Assembly: GCF_012972675.1 (NCBI RefSeq)
Contig: NZ_JABCRE010000003.1
Coordinates: 987,683 to 1,051,682, forward strand
Direction of reading: 5' to 3'
Origin: Pontixanthobacter rizhaonensis
GTDB taxonomy: Bacteria > Pseudomonadota > Alphaproteobacteria > Sphingomonadales > Sphingomonadaceae
DNA length: 64,000 bases
Numbering within the stretch: position 1 is the first letter of the stretch; each line of letters opens with the position of its first letter. The translations under genes and the position numbers were made by a program. Under the pieces are notes generated by a model. That model did no database searches. It was not told where the DNA came from and was given only the letters and a program-made list of their open reading frames with translations. Below are positions 9,081 to 16,339 of the stretch, one piece after another.

Positions 9081-9135
9081 AGGTAACGATTGGGTCTTGG
9101 TTTTCAGTTCAGTACAGAGTGGCCTGTCAAATCTT

Positions 9136-9167
9136 CGTCACCCCGGACTTGATCCGGGGTCCCGCTT
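9136..9167 (+). repeat. left inverted-repeat arm of the GIY-YIG element
   Basis: 32 bases beginning CGTCACCCCGGACTTGATCC. It matches the reverse complement of 9491-9522 at 30 of 32 positions. Each arm also holds its own hairpin, CCCCGGA-CTTGA-TCCGGGG, which gives it a REP-like look. The two arms enclose only the broken GIY-YIG gene. Confidence 0.85.
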
Positions 9168-9182
9168 GGCGGTGGTCGTAAT

Positions 9183-9482
9183 ATGGACCGCGAATGCAAA
9201 GGCGGATGGGTATACATCATGGCGGACCGTTATCGCGGTACGATGTAGGTCGGCGTAACAGCGTCACTGGCACAGCGGGTATTCCAGCACCGCGAAGGAA
9301 CAGGTTCTGATTTCTGCAAGCAATATGGCCTGACGAAGCTGGTTTGGGCGGAGCGTGGTGACACGATTGAGGATTGCATCGCTCACGAAAAGCGCATCAA
9401 ACGTTGGCGGCGAGCGTGGAAGTTTGACCTGATCGAGAAGGGTAATCCTGATTGGGCCGATTTGTTTGACCGGTTGGTGTGA
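9183..9482 (+). pseudogene. GIY-YIG endonuclease gene with one in-frame stop
   Basis: Reading frame from the ATG at 9183 gives GGWVYIMADRYRGTM, then TAG at 9246-9248, then VGVTASLAQRVFQHREGTG and on without another stop to TGA at 9480-9482. This is a complete 99-codon GIY-YIG protein of the small UvrC-nuclease-like type. The stop replaces the tyrosine codon of the second half-motif (expected Tyr-Val-Gly). The conserved arginine (QRVFQHR), glutamate (AHEKRIKRWRRAWK) and late Asn (GNPDW) remain. One base change would restore it, so the loss looks recent. A product starting after the stop would lack half the active site. Confidence 0.85.
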
Positions 9483-9490
9483 CGCCCCTT

Positions 9491-9522
9491 AAGCGGGGCC
9501 CCGGATCAAGTCCGGGGCGACG
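9491..9522 (-). repeat. right inverted-repeat arm of the GIY-YIG element
   Basis: Begins AAGCGGGGCCCCGGATCAAG and pairs with 9136-9167 with two mismatches. It starts 8 bases after the nuclease stop. I see no direct repeats just outside the two arms that would mark a target-site duplication. No third copy is apparent elsewhere in the window. Confidence 0.85.
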
Positions 9523-9545
9523 ATAGAGGGCGGGTATGTGTTGCC

Positions 9546-10559
9546 CTAAGCCGAGCAACTCGCTCCGCCCAGCACACAGAACCGTGCGCAATGGGGGTGG
9601 TTGAGCGATACGTCGCGCGATGCCTCGGCCAAGGTTGCGCCCATATCGAAGCCGTCATCATAGGGGATCAGCGTGCACGCTGCGACGCGGGGCGCGCCCT
9701 CGCCTTTGCGGTGCACGACCATGCGGCTGGTGGCGCACATGATGTCGGCGGGGTTCTGGTTCAGGATACCCCAACATTCGGTTGTGATTTCAGCGATGTC
9801 TTTTGCCTCGTCCATTTCGGGGAATAGCACCATCCGCATCGGGTCAGCTGCATCGACGCAGATGCCCATTTCGGCGAACAGCGCGCCATATCCTGCGCGG
9901 GCATCATCCATGGTTTCGCTCGGCAACATCCGGCCCGCAACGGCGATGGAAAAGCCCTTATCGGATAGCCATTTCAGCCCGCTCGTGCCCGGCTCCCAGC
10001 TGCGCGGTCCGCGTTCGGCTTCGTGCGCATCTTTGGTGTAATGATCAAGGCTAACGCGGATCGTCAGCTTATCACCAAACCGCTCTTTCAGATCGAGCAA
10101 GGCCGCCTCATGCCGCCGCATTGGCTTCATCGCATTGCTCAGCACCAGCGCATCGAAGCCGCGTTCCAGAGTATCGGTCAGGATCGCGACAAATTCGGGA
10201 TTCATAAACGGTTCGCCGCCGGTATAGCCGATTTCGGTAGTGCCAATCTGGTCTGCTTCGATCTCGTCCAGAAACCGCGTCACATGGGCGCGGCTGATAT
10301 AGAGCAGCGCATCATTGGTCGGGCTGCTTTCAATATAGCAGTTTACGCAGGCAAGATTGCACAATGTGCCGGTATTGAACCACAGCGTTTCCAGCCCCGT
10401 CATCGGCACAGATGCGCGGCGTTCGCCCTTCGCGGTCCATTCAGGGTCGGCAAACTTCTCCTGCGGCAGTGCCTCTGCCAGAACCTGAAACGGAGAGGTC
10501 CCGGCGGGTGCATTACGGCTTTTGCTGCGCGGTGATGTATCGGTATCGGTGTCGTTCAA
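9546..10559 (-). CDS. radical SAM enzyme of the arsenic-associated cluster
   Basis: 337 residues from a TTG at 10559 that overlaps the upstream flavoprotein stop (TTGA), with AGGA 9 bases ahead; an in-frame ATG at 10634 would lie inside the previous gene. The 4Fe-4S/SAM motif is C67-NLA-C71-VN-C74, followed by YTGGEPFMNPEF (GGE motif). The C-terminus carries several more cysteines (CTLIPYDDG, HPHCARFCVLGGASC), which could bind an auxiliary cluster. It does not resemble the arsenosugar enzyme ArsS in the sequence around the cluster motif. Sitting beside arsM and arsenosugar-type glycosyltransferases, it may be a substitute adenosylating or other modifying enzyme. That is inference; its substrate is unknown. 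Confidence 0.85.
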   Translation of the reverse strand: MNDTDTDTSPRSKSRNAPAGTSPFQVLAEALPQEKFADPEWTAKGERRASVPMTGLETLWFNTGTLCNLACVNCYIESSPTNDALLYISRAHVTRFLDEIEADQIGTTEIGYTGGEPFMNPEFVAILTDTLERGFDALVLSNAMKPMRRHEAALLDLKERFGDKLTIRVSLDHYTKDAHEAERGPRSWEPGTSGLKWLSDKGFSIAVAGRMLPSETMDDARAGYGALFAEMGICVDAADPMRMVLFPEMDEAKDIAEITTECWGILNQNPADIMCATSRMVVHRKGEGAPRVAACTLIPYDDGFDMGATLAEASRDVSLNHPHCARFCVLGGASCSA

Positions 10560-11974
10560 TTGAAAGTCCTGCGCATTTTGGCGACGAAGCCGGCATATTT
10601 CTTCGGTAAGGAACCAAAAACTGTCGGTTCCCATGCGCTAAAAGCTGCGGCTTTGGAAATCTCGCTGCGGGTGGGGTAGCTGATGATGGCAGAGCCGAGC
10701 GAGAATGTGTCGCTTTTGCCGGTAATGCTTTGCGTGAACGGTAGCAGTAATTCGCCCGCGTTCTTGCCGCAAATGCTCGCGCCGATCACTTTCTTGCCTT
10801 TCAGAATGACTTTGAGATGGCCTTTGGTGGAATCCTCCGCAATCGCCCGCTCATTATGGTCGAAGCCTTCTTTGATCACCGTGACTTTATCGCCGTATTC
10901 CTTGCGCGCGTCTTCTTCGGTCAGGCCGATTTGCGCGACTTCCGGCTCGGTATAGGTACACCAGGGCAGGGCTTTCCAATCCACTTTGGTCGGTAGGCCG
11001 GTGGTAATTTCCAGCGCCACGTTGGAGCCTTCATAGCCCGAGACATGGGTCAGGCGCGGCCCTTCGCGGCAATCGCCAATCGCATAGATGTTTTTCATCG
11101 ATGTCCGGCGGCGGGCATCCACTTTGATACCGTTACGGCCGAGCTCAATGCCGAGTTCTTCCAGCCCGAAACCCGATACGCGGGCAGAGCGGCCCACTGC
11201 GATCAGCAGATGCGATCCGGTAATCGCTTCGCCGCCATCGGTGTGGACAGTGATTGCGCCGGTTTTGCCTTCAACCTTGGTGCCTTTGCCCTCGACAAAG
11301 CGGACGCCTTCATCCTTCATCGTATCGACCACGATCTGCACGCTCTCGCGATCATCGCGGCCCATCGGTTTGCCCGGCTCGATCACGGTGACTTCGCTGC
11401 CGAGGCGGCGGAAACTTTGTGCCATTTCCATGCCAATGACACCGCCTCCAATGATAACGAGGTGTTCCGGCTGCTCGGTCAGTTCGAACAGATTTTCATT
11501 GGTGAGGTAAGGCACGCTATCAAGGCCGTCGATCGGCGGGACAAACGGCTCTGATCCGGTGGCGATGACAATGCGCGGGGCTTTCAAAGTGCGCCCACCA
11601 ACTTCGACAGTGTGTTTGCCGGTCACAGTCGCGCGGCCCATAATGACCTCGCAGCCCATTTCCTCGAATGTTTCCTTGGAATCATGCGGGGCAATATGCG
11701 CGATGGCATCGTGGATGTGTTTGTGGACACCGGCCCACTCCACCTGGGGCGCGGCCAGTTGTACGCCGTAGCGTTTTTCCTCGCGGGCTTCCTGTGCACG
11801 TTTCGCAGCGGTAATGATCGCTTTGCTGGGGACACAGCCATTATTCAGGCACTCGCCGCCCATTTTGTTACCCTCGATCAGGACGACGTTGAGGCCAAAC
11901 AGCGCGCAGCCGCCCGCTGCGGTCAGGCCTGCGGCGCCACCACCAATTACAATTGCATCATGCGTAAATTTCAT
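10556..11974 (-). CDS. FAD-dependent disulfide oxidoreductase, mercuric-reductase-like
   Basis: 472 residues. FAD site GGGAAGLTAAGG, redox disulfide C42-LNNG-C47-VPSK, NAD(P) site IIGGGVIGMEMA and second FAD motif YAIGDC. It belongs to the family of mercuric reductase and dihydrolipoamide dehydrogenase. The usual C-terminal HPTxxE dyad is YPTRSE, as in mercuric-reductase relatives, and the terminal vicinal cysteines that bind Hg(II) in MerA are absent (the end is KMRRTFN). Mercury reduction is therefore doubtful. The TTGA overlap with the radical SAM gene couples the two. It could keep a thiol or an arsenical in the reduced form needed by ArsM. Confidence 0.88.
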   Translation of the reverse strand: MKFTHDAIVIGGGAAGLTAAGGCALFGLNVVLIEGNKMGGECLNNGCVPSKAIITAAKRAQEAREEKRYGVQLAAPQVEWAGVHKHIHDAIAHIAPHDSKETFEEMGCEVIMGRATVTGKHTVEVGGRTLKAPRIVIATGSEPFVPPIDGLDSVPYLTNENLFELTEQPEHLVIIGGGVIGMEMAQSFRRLGSEVTVIEPGKPMGRDDRESVQIVVDTMKDEGVRFVEGKGTKVEGKTGAITVHTDGGEAITGSHLLIAVGRSARVSGFGLEELGIELGRNGIKVDARRRTSMKNIYAIGDCREGPRLTHVSGYEGSNVALEITTGLPTKVDWKALPWCTYTEPEVAQIGLTEEDARKEYGDKVTVIKEGFDHNERAIAEDSTKGHLKVILKGKKVIGASICGKNAGELLLPFTQSITGKSDTFSLGSAIISYPTRSEISKAAAFSAWEPTVFGSLPKKYAGFVAKMRRTFN

Positions 11975-12089
11975 GGTTTCCCCAGTTCTGCACTGCCTGT
12001 AACAAATTGATGCTGCAAGGCGAACTCATTTGTGCCAAGCATACCGCAACACTCGGTCTGTCATTCGGCCAAACGGGATTATACGTTAC

Positions 12090-13145
12090 ATGAACATTGA
12101 AAATAGCCGCGATTATTATGGTAAGGTTTTGGGCGGTTCTGACGACCTAAAAACCGATGCTTGCTGCACTACGGAAGCACCGCCGCCAGCGATTATGGAT
12201 GCGATGCGCAATGTGCATGACGAGGTCCGCGCGCGCTATTATGGCTGCGGTTTGGTGAGCCCCCAAGCAATTGAAGGCGCGCATATTCTCGATCTGGGAT
12301 CGGGTAGCGGGCAGGATGCCTATATCTTGGCTCAAATCGTCGGTGAGAATGGTACCGTTACAGGCGTTGATACGACGCCTGAACAGCTGGCGGTCGCCAA
12401 TGAACATCTTGAATGGCACCGCGAAAAATTCGGCTTTGCTAAATCCAATGTGATGTTTGTTGAAGGCGATATTGAAAAGCTGGACCAGCTTGATCTGCCG
12501 GAAAACCATTATGACGTGATCGTATCCAACTGCGTCATCAATCTGGTGGCGGACAAGCAAGCGGTGTTTTCTGCTGCCTACCGCTTGCTCAAGCCGGGCG
12601 GGGAGCTGTATTTCTCCGATGTCTATTCGGACCGCCGCGTGCCAAGTCACTTGCTGGGTGATCCGGTGCTGCACGGCGAATGTCTGTCGGGCGCGCTGTA
12701 TTGGGGCGACTTTATCGATCACGCCAAGAAAGCGGGCTTCTTGGATCCGCGTCTGGTGTTCAGCCGCCCGCTTGGCATCGGTGATGCAGAGGTAGCGGCT
12801 AAGCTGGACGGGATCGCTTTTCATTCCGCGACATACCGCCTGTTCAAATTGCCCGAACTGGAAATGCAGTGCGAGGATTACGGCCAAGCGGTGATCTATA
12901 AGGGCACAGTGCGCGGGCAGGAGCGCGTGTTCGAACTCGACGATCACCACCATATCGAAGCGGGCAAGATATTCCCGATTTGCGGTAATAGCTGGAAAAT
13001 GCTCAGCAGTACGCGCTTTGCCGAGCATTTCGAATTTATCGGCGATTTCAGCAAACATTACGGCGTATTCCCCGATTGTGGGATCACCATTCCGTTTGCA
13101 GATGAAGCTGTTTCCGGCTCAGACACACCGGCTGCCTGCTGTTGA
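12090..13145 (+). CDS. arsM: arsenite S-adenosylmethionine methyltransferase (ArsM)
   Basis: 351 residues from the ATG at 12090. SAM-binding LDLGSGSG at residues 67-74. The N-terminus DYYGKVLGGSDDLKTDACCT and the YYGCG motif are characteristic of ArsM. The cysteines C25, C53, C148 and C198 are spaced 28, 95 and 50 residues apart, close to the four As(III)-binding cysteines of the studied algal enzyme (44, 72, 174, 224). The C-terminal domain has PICGNSWKML and ends AACC. It should methylate trivalent arsenic to mono-, di- and trimethyl forms. It overlaps the next gene by four bases (TTGA) and faces away from the flavoprotein/radical SAM operon. Confidence 0.92.
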   Translation: MNIENSRDYYGKVLGGSDDLKTDACCTTEAPPPAIMDAMRNVHDEVRARYYGCGLVSPQAIEGAHILDLGSGSGQDAYILAQIVGENGTVTGVDTTPEQLAVANEHLEWHREKFGFAKSNVMFVEGDIEKLDQLDLPENHYDVIVSNCVINLVADKQAVFSAAYRLLKPGGELYFSDVYSDRRVPSHLLGDPVLHGECLSGALYWGDFIDHAKKAGFLDPRLVFSRPLGIGDAEVAAKLDGIAFHSATYRLFKLPELEMQCEDYGQAVIYKGTVRGQERVFELDDHHHIEAGKIFPICGNSWKMLSSTRFAEHFEFIGDFSKHYGVFPDCGITIPFADEAVSGSDTPAACC

Positions 13146-14158
13146 ACATATTCCTGACCGGAGCCGCCGGATTGATCGGCGGAGAGGTGGCTGCGCGGCT
13201 ATTATCGGCAGGGCACAATGTCACTGCGCTCGTCCACAATAACCGCGAGATACTGGCCAATAATGGCAGCGCGGTGGAGCCAAGCGAGATTGTTTCGGGC
13301 GATGTGTCGCAGCCTTTGTTCGGCTGGAATACGGCGGAATGGAACAGGCTGACAGGCGCCCATGATCTGCTGATCCACTGCGCCGCGACGGTGCGCTTTG
13401 ATCTCGATGATGAGACCTATCGCCGGGTGAATACGGGCGGCGCGGCCAATGCGGTGGAATTTGCGCGGTCGGGAAATATGCCGATCCTGCATGTCAGCAC
13501 TGCCTATGTGTGCGGCACCCGCAATGGCCCGATTCTAGAAGCGGATCGCGTACCGGCAAGCGGCTTTGCCAATGGGTACGAGGCCAGCAAAGCCTCTGCT
13601 GAAAAGCTGGTGCGGGCGAGCGGCATCCCGTTTGCGATCGCGCGCCCCAGCATCGTTGTCGGGGAAAGCGAAACCGGCCTGATCCGGCAATTCGACACCA
13701 CCTATGCCGCGTTCAAACTGATTGCCGAAGGGCGCGTGGGCCATATGCCTGCGCGCGCCGATGCAACGCTGGATTTTGTGCCGCTCGACCATGTTGCGGC
13801 GGGAATTGTGGCCTTGGCGCAGAATATGCGGCGGGCGGAAGGCGGAGCCTATCATCTGGTATCGGGCCGTCCGATCCCAGTGCAGATGTTTACCGACGGG
13901 ATCGCTGCGTTCCCGCAATTCCAGCGGCCCAAGCTGGTTGATCCCGATAGTTTCGATCCGGCCGAATTGCCTGCCTTGGAACGCCGACTCTACAAACGTG
14001 TGGCAGGATTATATGCTAGCTATTTTCAGCGGAACCCGCAATTTGATGATCGCGGGGGGCAAGAAATGACCGGGCTGGTTTGCCCGCCAACCGGCGCAGA
14101 CTATTTGCACCGGCTGATCACCCATTGCATCGATGTCGGGTTCTTAAAAGCAGAGTAG
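13142..14158 (+). CDS. extended SDR / NAD-dependent epimerase-dehydratase
   Basis: 338 residues from a TTG at 13142 within the arsM stop. Rossmann motif FLTGAAGLIGGEVAARL at the N-terminus, HVSTAYVCGTRN, and catalytic Y-E-A-S-K. Extended SDRs act on nucleotide sugars, sterols or other alcohols. Strict overlap with arsM argues for a shared pathway; a step on the sugar part of an arsenosugar is a reasonable guess, not shown by the sequence. Confidence 0.85.
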   Translation: MNIFLTGAAGLIGGEVAARLLSAGHNVTALVHNNREILANNGSAVEPSEIVSGDVSQPLFGWNTAEWNRLTGAHDLLIHCAATVRFDLDDETYRRVNTGGAANAVEFARSGNMPILHVSTAYVCGTRNGPILEADRVPASGFANGYEASKASAEKLVRASGIPFAIARPSIVVGESETGLIRQFDTTYAAFKLIAEGRVGHMPARADATLDFVPLDHVAAGIVALAQNMRRAEGGAYHLVSGRPIPVQMFTDGIAAFPQFQRPKLVDPDSFDPAELPALERRLYKRVAGLYASYFQRNPQFDDRGGQEMTGLVCPPTGADYLHRLITHCIDVGFLKAE

Positions 14159-14172
14159 GCCAACCACTGCTG

Positions 14173-14916
14173 TCACCTGACGTCGGGATAGTCTTTCGCC
14201 ATTCTTCCGCGCGCGCCCACGGCCCATAAAATGCCGACTTTGAAATAGATCCAGTTGGCTTTCAGCGGACCCCATGCGGTGATCCGGCGGTCGGAAGTGT
14301 GGACCCAGCGGCGCACCATTTTGGTTTTTCCAAGCCGTGCAAACTTAACGCATAGATCGGCCTCCTCCATCACCGCATCGCTGGGCGTACAGCCGCCAAT
14401 TTCAAGAAACTGCGCGCGGCGGAAAAACATCGCATGGTCGCCGAATAATAGCCGGACCCCGCGCACAAACAGATGCGGGCGCGTGATGATCGGCGCGTAC
14501 CAGGTCTTGATCCAATTATGGAATGTGGTGAACCAGCGCGTTTTCTCCGGCCCTTTGATGAGCGGCGTAAAGCTGGCCAGCGCGATTTTCGGGTCGGCCA
14601 ACGTATCGGCAATCACCCGCGCCATATCGGCGGGCGGTACGGTGTCGGCATGGAGCACGCAGACATAGTCCGCTGCAATTGCTTCAACCCCGGCATTGAT
14701 CTGGACTGCGCGGCCTTTGCCGGTTTCAAGCAGGTCAAAACCCGCTGCACGGATCAGATCGCAGGTTGCATCATCGCTGCCGCCATCGACGAATAGAATA
14801 GCCTCTGGCTGCGGGTCCAGCGTTCCCAATACGCCAAACATTGCCGGTAGCGCAGCGGCTTCATTCAGCACCGGCAGAACGATCCCGACACGTTTGGCGG
14901 TAGAAATTCCGGTCAT
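14173..14916 (-). CDS. TIGR04283-type arsenosugar-associated glycosyltransferase
   Basis: 247 residues from the ATG at 14916, which overlaps the upstream gene stop as ATGA. GT-A family 2 fold: VGIVLPVLNEAAALP, FVDGGSDDAT, LLETGKGRAVQINAG, and the metal-binding VLHADT. This compact type is named in family databases as TIGR04283 arsenosugar biosynthesis glycosyltransferase; I assign it from the motifs and its pairing with the TIGR04282-type gene. It probably transfers a sugar from an activated donor. It ends 14 bases from the convergent SDR gene. Confidence 0.85.
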   Translation of the reverse strand: MTGISTAKRVGIVLPVLNEAAALPAMFGVLGTLDPQPEAILFVDGGSDDATCDLIRAAGFDLLETGKGRAVQINAGVEAIAADYVCVLHADTVPPADMARVIADTLADPKIALASFTPLIKGPEKTRWFTTFHNWIKTWYAPIITRPHLFVRGVRLLFGDHAMFFRRAQFLEIGGCTPSDAVMEEADLCVKFARLGKTKMVRRWVHTSDRRITAWGPLKANWIYFKVGILWAVGARGRMAKDYPDVR

Positions 14917-15491
14917 GGTAGAAATTCCGGCCAATCTTCCAAATCTGCCGCTGTGTCGACGTCGCTCAGTTCCGGCAAAACGGCTGGTCTTATCCCTTGG
15001 GCGACGAACCGCTTGAGCGTTTCGGCAAATACGCTGTCCGTGCTCCATTCCATATCGGTAAAAGCAAAGTCAGCGGGCTGATTATATCCCAGCAGATAAT
15101 ATCCGCCATCGCTGGCCGGGCCGATCACCATAGGGTCGGTCAACAAAGTATCGCGCGCTGCGACCAAGATCGCCGGAGTGAGACCGGGGCAATCGCTTCC
15201 GATCACAATGGCCGGTGCCGGAACGCGCGAAAGCTTGTCGGTCAGATCGCCGCAGCCCTGATCGACGACCTGTAAATCCTCGCCCAGTGCCTCGCGGAAC
15301 TGTTCGGGCGGTGCGCCGCTTACGCGCAATTCAAATGCGATGCCTGAGGTGCGGGCGACCTCGACCGTATGTGCGAGCAATTTGGTATAGATTGCCGCTG
15401 CGCCTTCTGCACCGAAGCCGGGGATCAGTCGTGTCTTGGCTTCACCGGGAGTGGGCCAGCGGCAAAAGATTGAAATTAGCGGAGTGGTCAT
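14913..15491 (-). CDS. TIGR04282-type arsenosugar-associated glycosyltransferase
   Basis: 192 residues. GT-A fold related to CofC-type nucleotidyltransferases: FCRWPTPGEAKTRLIPGFG at the N-terminus, VIGSDCPGLTP, and GPASDGGYYLLGY. This type is known as TIGR04282 arsenosugar biosynthesis glycosyltransferase and almost always travels with the TIGR04283 type, as here. The two overlap by four bases and must be co-translated. Promoter is shared with, or overlaps, that of the divergent desaturase-like gene 53 bases away. Confidence 0.87.
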   Translation of the reverse strand: MTTPLISIFCRWPTPGEAKTRLIPGFGAEGAAAIYTKLLAHTVEVARTSGIAFELRVSGAPPEQFREALGEDLQVVDQGCGDLTDKLSRVPAPAIVIGSDCPGLTPAILVAARDTLLTDPMVIGPASDGGYYLLGYNQPADFAFTDMEWSTDSVFAETLKRFVAQGIRPAVLPELSDVDTAADLEDWPEFLP

Positions 15492-15544
15492 CCGCTACAC
15501 TCTAACCCCTCGACGCGGCGCGCGCCATAAGGCATTGCATTTGC

Positions 15545-16339
15545 ATGAAAGCGGGTAAGATAGCTTTGGTGGCTGCGGCAGGCGCGGTGGTGGGCGGAAT
15601 TCTGCTGGCCGAGCGGACACGCCCGCTGCGCGCACAGACACGGCCGGCAATTCCGCGCAATATCCGCAATGCTGCCTTGGGGGCAGGTTGCGCAGTGATT
15701 GTGGCGGCGGTGGAAGAACCGTTGACTCAGGCGATTGCCCAGAAGAACGAAGCGCGCAGACGCGGTATTGCGCAAAAACTGCCGGGGCCATTGCGCGAGA
15801 TCGCCGGTATCATAGCCATGGATTACGGGTTTTACTGGTGGCACGTCGCCACCCACCGCGTACCGTTTCTATGGCGGTTCCACCGTGTCCATCACATTGA
15901 TCCCGATATGGATGCGAGCACGGCGGTGCGTTTTCATCCTGCCGATATGTTTGTCTCGCTGCCATGGCGATTGGCACAAGTGCGCTTGTCAGGGGTCGGG
16001 CCGCGCGGTCTGCGCTGGTGGCGGAACATCTTCAATTTTTCGATCCTGTTCCATCATTCCAATATGAAACTGCCGGGGCGGCTCGATGATCTGCTTGCCG
16101 CTGTGATCACTACGCCCAAAATGCATGGCATTCATCATTCTGTGGTGGCGGAGCAGGCGGATAGTAATTTCACCAGCGGCTTGAGTATTTGGGACCGGCT
16201 GCATGGCACATTCCGCGATGATGTAGCGCAAGGCAGTATCACCATCGGCGTGGATGATGCGCGGCAGCAGGATGTGGAATTACCCCACGCCCTGACTGCC
16301 CCGTTCAAAGATCAGCCCGCCACTAAGATGACGGGTTAG
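15545..16339 (+). CDS. sterol desaturase / fatty acid hydroxylase family protein
   Basis: 264 residues. The di-iron histidine boxes are present: WWHVATHR (HxxxH), FHRVHHID (HxxHH) and MHGIHHS. Two hydrophobic stretches near the N-terminus and others between the boxes fit a membrane protein. Family members hydroxylate or desaturate lipids and carotenoids. Its position at the edge of the arsenic cluster, divergent from the glycosyltransferases, raises the possibility of a role in arsenolipids; a general lipid or carotenoid role is equally possible. Confidence 0.85.
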   Translation: MKAGKIALVAAAGAVVGGILLAERTRPLRAQTRPAIPRNIRNAALGAGCAVIVAAVEEPLTQAIAQKNEARRRGIAQKLPGPLREIAGIIAMDYGFYWWHVATHRVPFLWRFHRVHHIDPDMDASTAVRFHPADMFVSLPWRLAQVRLSGVGPRGLRWWRNIFNFSILFHHSNMKLPGRLDDLLAAVITTPKMHGIHHSVVAEQADSNFTSGLSIWDRLHGTFRDDVAQGSITIGVDDARQQDVELPHALTAPFKDQPATKMTG

